64,000 nt of DNA, taken from the NCBI RefSeq assembly GCF_002878395.1, contig NC_061115.1:89603378-89667377 (forward strand), given 5' to 3'. How positions within the stretch are numbered: position 1 is the stretch's first letter; each line of letters starts with the position of its first letter. The notes below the pieces were generated by a model. It saw only the letters and a program-made list of their open reading frames with translations, did no database searches and had not been told where the DNA came from. Of the stretch, positions 12,540 to 22,052 are shown one piece after another. The position numbers were made by a program, and so were the translations under genes. This DNA is from Capsicum annuum. Taxonomy: Eukaryota; Streptophyta; Magnoliopsida; Solanales; Solanaceae.

Positions 12540-13342
12540 AGTTCTTTGACACATTCAGAGAGCTTCACATCAACTTACCTTTGTTAGATATTTTGCAGGG
12601 TATGACTAAGTATGCAAAGTACTTGAGGGATGTGGTTGCTAATAAGGTAAAATTTTAAGATGTAAGGGAGATAACACTCACTGAAGAGTATAGCGCTGTG
12701 ATTACACAGAAAATCCCCAAAAAATTAAGATATCTAGGGAAGTTTACCCTCCCTATCTAATTTAGGAGTAAAGTGGTCCATGCATTAAGTGACTTAGGGG
12801 CTAGTATAAATTTAATGCCCCTATCTCTATTTGAGACATTGGGCTTGGGAAAGCCTAAATCGACCAAGGTGGTTTTACAGCTGGCAGAAAAATCCATGGC
12901 CTATCCATAAGGAATCATTGAGGATGTCCTCATAAAGGTTGGTAAATTTGTTATTCCTGCTGACTTTATTGTTCTTAATTTTGAGGTAGACGAATAGGTA
13001 CCAATGATCTTGAGGCATCCATTCTTAGCAAATGGAGGAGCATTGATTAATGTTAGAGAAAGCATGCTCAAAATGAGGGTAGAGGCTGAAGAGGTAGTAT
13101 TTGATGTATACAAAACACCTATACTAATGTCCTAATATAAATATTTATGTATGATAAATGTGATTAAAGTGGATGAGTGTGGGGTGGCTAGTCTACTAAA
13201 AACCTCTTTGGAGTACCTGATTGAGCAGCCTAAGCTTATACCACCTAAGCCTGATTTGATGCTAATTGATGAGCCTGAAAAGGCTAGAGTTAAAAATTCT
13301 ATTGCACTTGAGAATTCCCACCCAAGAAGGGTAAAAAAATAA
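12540..13342 (+). pseudogene. Level 3 aspartic protease remnant and short tail
   Basis: In the same frame as the 11339 gag ORF. Visible blocks: FKKFFDTFRELHINLPLLD (12535-12595), the catalytic segment SDLGASINLMPLSLFETLGL (about 12788-12850), LQLAEKSMAYP, GIIEDVLIKVGKFVIPADF (12910-12965) and PMILRHPFLANGGALINV (13000-13055). This is the Athila protease, with D-L-G-A-S as the active-site loop. Stops interrupt it at about 12757, 12908 and 12995. After the protease only about 70 residues follow (13151-13342, an open stretch I do not recognise) before a stop and the post-pol motif. An RT should begin here in an autonomous relative. Confidence 0.8.
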
Positions 13343-13402
13343 GAAGATAGAGATCAAGTGTGAGAAAGAGAAGGAAAGAGAATGAATAAGTCATTAGTTC
13401 GA

Positions 13403-13446
13403 TCGTGCCGCGACACTAGATCAGACGCTGCTTGGGAGGCAACCTA
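13403..13446 (+). other. Athila post-pol conserved motif, copy 1
   Basis: TCGTGCCGCGAC, a spacer, then GCTGCTTGGGAGGCAACC. The same arrangement occurs at 50672-50714 and 60451-60492 on the minus strand, there just after the integrase stop codon. It is non-coding in all three and GC-rich against an AT-rich background. Its function is unknown to me; an RNA element is an inference. Confidence 0.7.
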
Positions 13447-14957
13447 AGTTAAGTAGGTATATTTTATTTTTAGTTTTTTTTATTTCATGTAGTTTTTGTT
13501 TTTGTTGAGTTACTAGTTTATGGAAAGTCTGAGTATCAGAAACCTAAGCTTGAACCATGGCAAAAAATTAAGTGTGGGTCCCATAGAGTATTTTTGTCTC
13601 TTACTTTTAAAATCACTCTGGGGACAAAGGAGATTTTTAAGTGTAGGGTGGGAAAATTCCTAATTTTGGGCTCAATTTAAAAACAAAATTAGGAATAAAG
13701 AAGATATTCTTGTTGGTGCTATTTCTGATTACATGGTGCAAGTTTTTTGTGAATTATTATTTTTTAGACTCTTAGGCCCATGTTTGTGTCTCTTGTACTT
13801 TTTGGCTTATATTTGAATTCATTCTATTGTTTGGTTAAGAGTCTATGATGATCCTATTGAGTTGAGCATGTGCCATGTGCGTGTGAGATTTTTGTATATT
13901 CCTTGTTGAATGTGATGTCTAGAACTTGCCCAGTGTGTTTGTGAAGCAAAATAAAGAGTGTGGGTTGAGGAGATGATTTAGGCATTTCTTTGATAGCCTT
14001 GCTCTATACCTTTTATTTGTCCTACCTTTTGTCCATTATCCCAGGTAACCCCCATTGAGCCTTTAGCCTTTTCTTTGGTAGCTTTATATATAGGCTAATA
14101 CCCTTCTTTGATAGACCATAATTTGATCCAAAAAGCTCCTAAGTACTTTAATGAAAATTCTATTTAGTAAGAAGAAAAAGGTGAAGTTGATGCCCCAAGG
14201 TAATAGTTATTGGTGTTTATATTTGATATGTGGTGGATAGGAGTGATATAAATGGTGTTATAAATATTCCCATGATTGTATAAAATGAGAAAAATTGAAT
14301 CTTGAAGGAATGAACAATACACCCACCATATGTTTATGAAAATGCTTAAAAGAGATGGGGCAAAATAAAAGAACAGGGTAGACAAAAAATGGTGTAATTT
14401 AGTTGTTGGAGATTGGTTTTTAAATCTATAATGTAGTGTATTAAAGCACTTAGAGAGGTTAGTCACTATTCCCAATTAGTTCCTATTTGATTCTAAGTTT
14501 CAACATTTTGATATTAGTGGAGCACTGCACTAAGGGAAAGCTTATGGTTCATTATGTGTAACTTTCGAATTCCTTGTGAGAGTGAGCATAATTTGATTCG
14601 TGTACCCATCATGTTATAAATTGAATAATTGTGAGGGATTATGGGTAACTCTCTTGTTATGAGGGGCACATGTTTGATTACTGTGGGTGATTTGTATGAC
14701 CTCCTTGATTGAGTGATAAGCAGGAGTTTGACAACTAGGTGAGTCAATTCTTGAGGTTAGAATGTTTTAGAGTAGTGTTCATGAGCTTTAAATTTTGTAT
14801 ATAACATGCTCTATAGAGAAACTTGCATTTCGTGTAGTCATTGTGGTCCTAGATTGCGTGTCTTAGATTTAGTAGAAGTGTAGAGTCTCCATAACTTAAG
14901 ATGCTTGAATTAAAGAGTTGTTCGAGGATGAACAAAGGTTTAAGTGTGGGGTGATGA
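13447..14957 (+). other. 3' untranslated region of level 3 with purine tract
   Basis: About 1.5 kb between the post-pol motif and the 3' LTR without a coding region; the ORFs at 14164-14475 and 14514-14747 (minus) are unsupported. The end, GTTTAAGTGTGGGGTGATGA (about 14938-14957), is the purine tract next to the LTR. A related AAGTGTGGGTCCC-type stretch occurs earlier at about 13570. Confidence 0.65.
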
Positions 14958-16551
14958 TGTTGGGTGAATTTATGCACTCTAGTATTACTATTTACCTTAT
15001 TTCACTTTGTTTTGAGGATAACTTGAGTGGTTAAGGTGTTGATATTGATATAAATAAGCATCTAAGTGATAAATTGTGTGATTACAATATTCAAAGTGTA
15101 TTCCAAACAAATTGGGTTTAATTGGATCACTTAGAGTTCAATCGATCAAAACTAGTGTTACTAGCTTGAGCTAGGTGCTTGTCTAGTTTATTTTGTTTGG
15201 ATTATATGATGTTTAATGTGTTATAAATGATTTTAATGGTTTTATTATATGTGGAACAACTTATTGATAGTTTACAAATTTCTAGAAAGTCAAGTAAAGA
15301 GTCGTAACATGAAGTGGAAGATCATGGAAATTTGCCTTGTCTAAGCTTTTTTTTATTCATTATGATGGATATTGTGTTGTTTGAACATCTAATTCGTGTG
15401 GTGTGTTCTTGTAGGATCTTTTTGACCTTAATATGATGATACATAGATGATTTTGAGGCTGGAATATCATTGGAAAGACACCATAAAGACTTGGGTAGAA
15501 GGAGGAACGTTCAACACATAACCAAATTTCAAGATGCAATTTCTAGAGATATGTCGCAATAAGCTCGCGATGCGAATTTCACACACGTCTCCAGAGCTCG
15601 CGATACAACATCCACACATGTCTCCAAAGATTTCTACACAACTTCCGCAAATTTTTCCAGCTAGTGTGTTTCGAGGTCCAATTCATACACGACCAAAAAG
15701 TTCAATTTGAAAGCTATACAGCTTGGGACCTGTGGTCCATTATAAATATATCTTTATACTTGTTATTAATCATCAAGGAGGCTGCTACAACTTCATAACT
15801 TAGGTTTTTACCATTTTAATTTAGTTCATTTATGTCCTTGGTCATTAATTACAATCTAGTGATAACGATTATGACTATCGTAACTAAACGCCCTCTTTCT
15901 GGGGTTAAAGCCGAATACATGAGTACTATTGTTTTGATTTTAGTTCATTGATTTGATTATGATTGTTGGTTGTGTTTTCAATCTTATTTTAACTATTTTG
16001 AGGCTTGATAACCCTTATAATACACTCATTGTCAACTTGGTGAACTCAGGAGAGGGAATATGGAGATAGAACATGGGATTGAACAAGGATGTACTTATAT
16101 GCCTTACTTGATTCAGATTTAGGATGATAGCTTAAAGAACTTAATTGGATTATTATATCCCTGCTCAATGATATAGTTATAATGTCCACATTAGGTAATT
16201 TGTTAGAGGTCGGGAGACCATGATCATGTCATAAACCCTACGAATCGACAACCAAGATAAGTGAATTGATGAATGAAAGTCAATAACATAGCACGAGTGT
16301 TCGAAGTACTTCAACCTGGGTTTTAATCCAATTGATTGTACAAGATCATTACTTTATGCATTGTTACTTACTTGCAATTTACAATCTCCAAACTCTTTTT
16401 GGTTACTTTGCACTAAACTAATCTCAGAAGTTAAACTGAAATCAAATCACTGTTGAATCAAGTTTCTGTGGGTTTTATACTTGGCTTCTTGAAGGCCACT
16501 TTACTACTTGATAAGACCATGTACACTTGTGTGTGCACTTGGGCACTGTCA
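14958..16551 (+). repeat. 3' LTR of level 3 element
   Basis: Starts TGTTGGGTG and ends GGCACTGTCA, followed by the target duplicate tagtc at 16552. About 1.59 kb, clearly homologous to 9178-10843 over its whole length with scattered substitutions and a few indels. The ORF at 16458-16742 on minus lies mostly in level 2 RNase H and only crosses this LTR at its end. Confidence 0.85.
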
Positions 16552-16556
16552 TAGTC

Positions 16557-17815
16557 CTTGAGAAGTTCAAGCCATCTTCTCTGTCTAAGATTAAGCTCTT
16601 TCTGTGTGAACACATACTGTAGACTATTATGATCCAAGAAAATGTCCATGTGCACTCCATACAAATAGTGGCACCATATTTTTAATGCAAACATCACAGC
16701 TAACAGTTCCAAATCATGAGTAGGATAATTCCTCTCATGCACCTTTAACTACCATGAAGCATAAGTTATCACCTTCCCATGCTACATCAAAACACAACCA
16801 AGTCCCACCCAGTATGTGTTATAATAAACCATAAACTCCTCAGTGCCTTCAAGTAAGGTTAAATTGGATCCAAAGTTAGCTAATCCTTCAGCTTATCGAA
16901 ACTACCCTCACTCGTATCCGACCAAGAGAACTTTACCTTCTTCTAAGTCAACTTTGTCAAAAGGGAAGCTATAGTCGAGAAGCTCTCCATGAACCTCCTA
17001 TAGTAGCCAGCCAAACCTAACAAACTCTGAATATTGGGTGGAGTTTTGGGTCTAGTCAACTTCCTTGCCACTGCAACCTTTTGCGAATCCAGCATGAGCC
17101 TCTCACTAAAGATAATATGACCTAAAAAAGTGACAATGTTTAACCAAAATTCACATTTCAAGAATTTGGCATACAATTGCTGCTCCTTATGGTCTGCAAC
17201 ACAACACGAAGGTGGTTGGCATGATCCACCTCACTTTTAGAATACATCAGGGTGTCATCTATGAACACCATGACAAACAAATCTAGAACCTAATGGAAAA
17301 CCCTGTTCATCAAATCCATAAACACTGTCGGAGCGTTGGTTAACCCAAATGACATCACCAAGAACTCAAAGTGCCTATACTAAATAGGAAAAGCTATATT
17401 AGGGATATACACTTCCCTAATATTTAGCTGATGATACCCGGATTGAAGATCTATCTTAGAAAAGAATTTGGCACATTGCAACTGATTAAATAAGTCATCT
17501 ATCCTTAGAAGAGGATACTTGTTCTTAAACGTTACCTTATTCAACTGCCTATAGTCAATGCACATATGAAGGGAACCATCTTTCTTACGCACGAATAACA
17601 CTGGTGCACCCCATGGGGATACACTAGGATGGATGAACCCCTCATACAAAAAATCCTTAAGTTGCTCCTTGAGTTCCTTCAACTCTGTCAGAGTCATCCT
17701 ATAAGGAGGAATAGATATTGGATGAGTGTCGAAAACCAATTCAATCCCAAACACAATCTCCCTATCTGAAGGAACACCAGGAAGACCATTCGGAAAGACC
17801 ATAGGACCCATTCAC
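16557..17815 (-). pseudogene. Level 2 reverse transcriptase and RNase H remnant
   Basis: Read from 17811: [60 protein letters not shown] and [11 protein letters not shown] (17400-17700) are fingers and palm of a gypsy [19 protein letters not shown] at about 17220-17270 is the catalytic F/Y-x-D-D box. LGHIIFSERLMLD and LLGLAGYYRRFMESF (16950-17130) are the connection. RNase H follows with [15 protein letters not shown] and [14 protein letters not shown] and stops at LKDYD (16557), where level 3 is inserted. It would copy element RNA into DNA in the particle. Frameshifts near 17380 and 17180 and stops near 16745 make it non-functional. Confidence 0.85.
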
Positions 17816-17899
17816 CACAGGAACTGAATGCAAAGAAGGACCTTCTGAGTTAGAATCTTTAACTCGAACTAGATGATAGAGACACCCCTTGGAGATTAG

Positions 17900-18420
17900 T
17901 CTCCAAGCTCTAACATATGATATAAACTTACCCTTAGGAGCTTAGGAATCACCCTCTTATTCAATAATTGATTCACCAGGGAACATAAAGACAACCTTAT
18001 GGGTCCGACAGTCTAAGGATATGTAACACAAGTATAACCAATCCATACCCAGAATAACATCAAAATGGACTATATCTCATTCGTACAAATCCACCAAAGT
18101 CTCCTTACTACCAACAGATACCACACACACCCCCTATAGACTCTTTTAGCAGTCACAGAGTCACCTATCAGGGTAGAAATAGAAAAAGGTTCTGAAATAA
18201 CCTTGGGATCAAAACCAAAGTACATAGCCACAAATGGGGTCACATAAGAGAAAGAAGACCCCGGATCAAGTAAACAATACATATTATGAGAAAAAAGTTA
18301 TAACATACCAGCCACGACATTAGGTGATACCTCAAACTCCTGTCAGGTAGTAAGTGCATATAGACGGTTCCAACCAGTACCGGTACCAGAAGTAGAAAGA
18401 GATGCAGAAGCAGTACTCTT
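17900..18420 (-). pseudogene. Level 2 aspartic protease remnant
   Basis: The stretch MYCLLDPGSSFSYVTPFVAM (18225-18282) holds the active-site loop, here D-P-G-S-S where most relatives have D-T/S-G. It is followed by ADVILGMDWL-type sequence (about 18030-18070, partly readable), then passes into the RT leader near 17900. Lies between gag and RT as expected. Stops are present, and exact ends cannot be set by eye. Confidence 0.65.
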
Positions 18421-18482
18421 CAATGTAATAGTAGATGAAAAGGAAACCAAAACCTTATTCTCCCCCGAAGCAACATTAACAA

Positions 18483-19578
18483 TCGAACAAATTCTAAGCA
18501 TATGGCCTGTCCGACCACATTTGAAGCACCTGCCCCTCTCCTATAAGGACATGATGAGGCCGACTGAGCCCCACTCACTTGAGATTGGGTATCTTGTGCC
18601 CTAAAGTTATTGCCACCCTACTGACGTTTGTCACTTGATGACTTCACATAAGAGACACTAGCTGTGGAGAAAGAACCAGAACTCCCCATTTCTTTTTTGG
18701 AGACTTGCCACCATCCCTACCACTTTTTTGTTGACCATCCTACTTCGAGAACCTAAAATTTTTACCCTGTCTTTCCCCTACCTCAGCTTGCTTTCTCTTT
18801 TTCTCCTCCACCTATTGTATATGAACAACTAACCTAGAAATATCTACGTTATTGATCAGTAAGTCAGTGTTACTTTCAAGGATCAACTTACAAGACAGTT
18901 CTAAAGAGAACTTTATCATCCTGGATATCATATCAGACACTATTTCTGGAGCATACCTAGACAACTGGTGAAATTTCAAGGCATACTCCTTGACCAACAT
19001 CTTCCCCTATTTCAGATTAATAAATTCCTCCATTTTCACTTACCTCAACTCCTGAGGAAATAAACGATCCAAAAATGCATTAGAGAAAGTCTCCTATAAA
19101 GATGACTCCACAACATCACCCCTTGCCCTATCCCATTACTCATACCATTGATACACCACGTCATTTAGCTTATAGGCATCAACATTAACCCTTCCACATT
19201 TGTGGCCTACATCACCCTTAAGATATTTTCCATTGTATCTAGAAAACCTTGAGGATCCTCCTCTACCTTAACACCAATAGAGGTTGGAGGACTCAACTTC
19301 ATGAACTGGCTAACTTTTGTCACCTCAAAAGATGGAATACCAGATGCACCATGCTCTGCCTGAGAAACTACCAACTGAACAATCACATGAATTGGCTGAT
19401 AAAAATTTGCACTCATCATGTCACCATAAGAAGGACTAGAAGAAATTGGTGTAACTCTAAAATAATCAAGAGCTTGACCCCTAGACCAAGTATGGATCCC
19501 CTGAGTAGAGCCTGTCCCATGAATATTGTCCCTAGTTGGGATAGAGGAGTTTTTGTGAATCTCAGATCGTTGAGACAT
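18483..19578 (-). pseudogene. Level 2 gag remnant with CCHC zinc knuckle
   Basis: The first ATG of a gag-like frame is at 19578 (MSQRSEIHKNSS...). Later blocks include FMKLSPPTSIGVKVEEDPQG (about 19240-19310), the start of the retrotransposon gag domain, and MLVKEYALKFHQLSRYAPEI (18940-19000), the conserved capsid helix. A zinc knuckle CFKCGRTGHMLRIC (about 18495-18535) fits C-x2-C-x4-H-x4-C with all metal ligands kept. Several stops and frame changes separate the blocks. The gene would supply capsid and nucleocapsid. Confidence 0.8.
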
Positions 19579-19741
19579 GATATAAAAAGAAATAAATACA
19601 AATTAGAAAAGATTCTAGGAGCTAAGACTTTATAGCTTGAAATCAGAAAATAAGTAAGAGAAATATTCCTAAATACCTTATCGCCTCTTACTTATGAGTG
19701 TGGCATGCTACACACCCTTAAAAGAGACTCTACTCAACATA

Positions 19742-19752
19742 CTCTGATACCA
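19742..19752 (-). other. Primer binding site (initiator tRNA-Met), level 2
   Basis: Read on minus, TGGTATCAGAG begins three bases after the 5' LTR end. It matches tRNA-iMet and confirms that the right-hand LTR is the 5' one. Confidence 0.85.
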
Positions 19753-19755
19753 ACT

Positions 19756-22052
19756 TGACATGACCCAAACTAGGGCCTTGTTGTAATGGGCATCTCAAGT
19801 CTAACAAGGAATGGAGACCATCCTCGTTACCCAACCCAGCCTCCAAACACATACCCTAAGTCGGATGAATTCTGAGCATATAATCAGATAGCATTTTGTA
19901 TAATTTTAGACTTTGGGATATGTCCATAATCGTGACCAACCCAAGCAAGTCCATCCATCCAATGCCAATCACCAACCACAACCAAACCGATATAATAACC
20001 AAGTTCATCTCCATAACATAACATAATAGGATGGAATAATCATAAATATAGTCAAACGATATCAGCCCCAATACCTGTGCCAATACTAAGGTTGACTCTA
20101 CTATAAAAACCGCCCATACCAACCCATAGTAGTTCCACAAAGCCTATAACCAAAAGTAAAATAATATTCAGTTGGGAAATTTCCCTAACCAAAGCCAAAG
20201 CCAATGTCCATGAAATAACCAAAGTATGTAAAGACATCCATGATATAAAATGGAGCTTTACAGAGTATAAAAGCTTACCACTTCAATCCAATAGCTGATC
20301 CCGAATACGACCACTAAGAAGAAGGAGTAGAATGGCCGGTTCCTGTATCGCATGGGGATACAGCCACCCAAAGATGGGTTAGCGGGTGAATACTAGCAAG
20401 TACTCAATATAAGGATAAAATAATGTAAATCTTTAAAACCAAGTAAACAACCATATGAATTTACAACCATACATATATATGTAATCCATATCAGGAAAAA
20501 AAACTGATTTTATCACGCCTTTAAAACCATTAACCTGGGTATGTATAGCTTAACCATCCTAGAACCACCTATGGGATATTTGGGTCAAGTGTAACCCCCT
20601 GAACAGACCTTGATGTGTATAGCCACACAAACCAGAGATACCATAGAGGTAAGGTATTATCATGTACCCTTTGTCCTCCATGATACAAATATACAAGTTT
20701 ACTTAGGGGATTCTCATGTACCCTATAAGTATCATAAATGGTCTCCATGACCAATTCTCATGTCAGAAAATATGAGTTTCCAGTGTCCGTCTATTGAACT
20801 CGCACCTTCACAATTAGCTATCACACCCTGCCATTATTTACCAATTAAAACCATTCCCACATAACCAAAACAACTATTCCATTTATTATTAACCAAGACT
20901 ATAAATATTGGTATCGTCATACCGACTATAGCTTGCAAGAAATGTCCTTATCCAACCTTTTAGAGAAGAAGAGATTCCCATATATCCATAGATTACATTA
21001 CTTAGTTGATTGAGGATTCCCACGTACCCCATAAAATGTTCATTATTATGTTTGCTTGGGGGATTCCCATGTACCCCACAAGAATGTACAATTAAACTAT
21101 AACCATGACCACCAAGACCTTATAATTTAAACATTCCAAACCATTTATACCATTTAAGGTTCCATTACTAAGTTGTACCATGCAATAGTTCCATTAAAAG
21201 TTCAAAAATATAGTAAAAGCATTCTCATTGGCATTTTATCAAATATGTTATGGGAATAGTGTTTTCAAATCCAATACCAAGTACCAATTAACCATTCCTA
21301 TGCAACCAAATGTTCAAACCATCATTATAATATGAAAACTATAACTAAAAGATATGGAAAAACCATAATCAACCATTATAATCGAAACCCCCAACATATA
21401 TTTGAAAATCTTAAATAATTAACCAGTTATACCATGTAAACACCTCAAAAAATATGCCTCATGAGGGATGATTAACATGTCTTGGATTATGAAGATGACG
21501 TAGATAAAGCACCCTTGTAAGTCCTAAATTAATCCTATTGAAGAAACCCGAGCCTTCCTTGACCCAAGATCCTTTGAGAGAGTTTCTAAATGTGTAAGAT
21601 TAGAATATTAAGGTAAATAATGTTTCAAGAGTGATATATTTCATGGTTCCTTAAGAGGTTAAGAGGGGCAATGTCCAGATTACCCCCAACTTAAACTGCT
21701 TAAAATTCCTGTAGGAGGGTAAGACCACCCTTCCAACCGTAACCTAGGGTACGAGTGGTACCACCATCTAGTAACTTACGCCTCCCCTTGGACCCCAACA
21801 CTGTCCAACATACGGCCACCCAAGCTAAATCGTACCTAACCATATGATTAGTACCATAAAGTCGTACCCTAGGCAGAATAGAATCACCTAGGTCAAACAT
21901 TGGGTAACATACAATTGACACCTTACAAATTGTACCCCATTATACTGCTAGTATAATCCACTCATACCTTGGATAGAACCCATCCAGCCTACATTGGTTA
22001 ACATACGAGAGGGACCCTAACATATGACTAGTACCCTCTAGTCATATGATGT
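19756..22052 (-). repeat. 5' LTR of level 2 element, outer end deleted
   Basis: Homologous to 4978-7359 over its full length, but the alignment stops at about 22052 where the other copy continues for another 60-70 bp to its TGAAACACC terminus. The sequence then switches to level 1 leader (TTAAGTAGAGTC). The outer end and its target duplicate were therefore lost after insertion. Same internal GGGGATTCCCATGTACCC-like words (about 20700, 21025, 21060). ORFs in it are shadows. Confidence 0.8.

Larger units (their letters stand above)
9178..16551 (+). mobile_element. Level 3: non-autonomous Athila-lineage element (gag-PR only)
   Basis: Direct repeats 9178-10843 and 14958-16551, a primer site complementary to tRNA-Asp (10850-10867), gag and protease remnants in one main frame, then at once the post-pol motif (13403-13446) and a long 3' untranslated region with a purine tract. 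RT, RNase H and integrase are absent. It interrupts level 2 pol: tagtc follows the right LTR (16552-16556) and also occurs at 9170-9174, but with three extra bases (tac) before the left LTR. Removing the element rejoins the level 2 reading LKDYD to DYDMSLHYH. The deepest and therefore youngest layer on this side of the nest. Confidence 0.85.
4978..22052 (-). mobile_element. Level 2: Tekay-type chromovirus (gag-pol-chromodomain), interrupted
   Basis: Minus-strand Ty3/gypsy element inserted in the short leader of level 1. LTRs are at 19756-22052 (5') and 4978-7359 (3'); the primer site is 19742-19752 and the polypurine tract 7361-7371. Between them, read right to left, are gag with a CCHC knuckle, aspartic protease, RT, RNase H, integrase and a C-terminal chromodomain, the order of plant chromoviruses. 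The pol gene is split by the level 3 Athila-like element inside the linker after RNase H. Numerous stops and frameshifts show it is inactive. The target site on the left is gccat (4973-4977); the right copy is lost because the 5' LTR end is deleted. Confidence 0.85.

Noticed and set aside
14164..14475. 103-residue minus-strand ORF
   Set aside because: Lies in the 3' untranslated region of level 3, no family features, and opposite to the element.
19249..19635. 128-residue + strand ORF
   Set aside because: Antisense shadow of level 2 gag, whose minus-strand reading shows capsid motifs.
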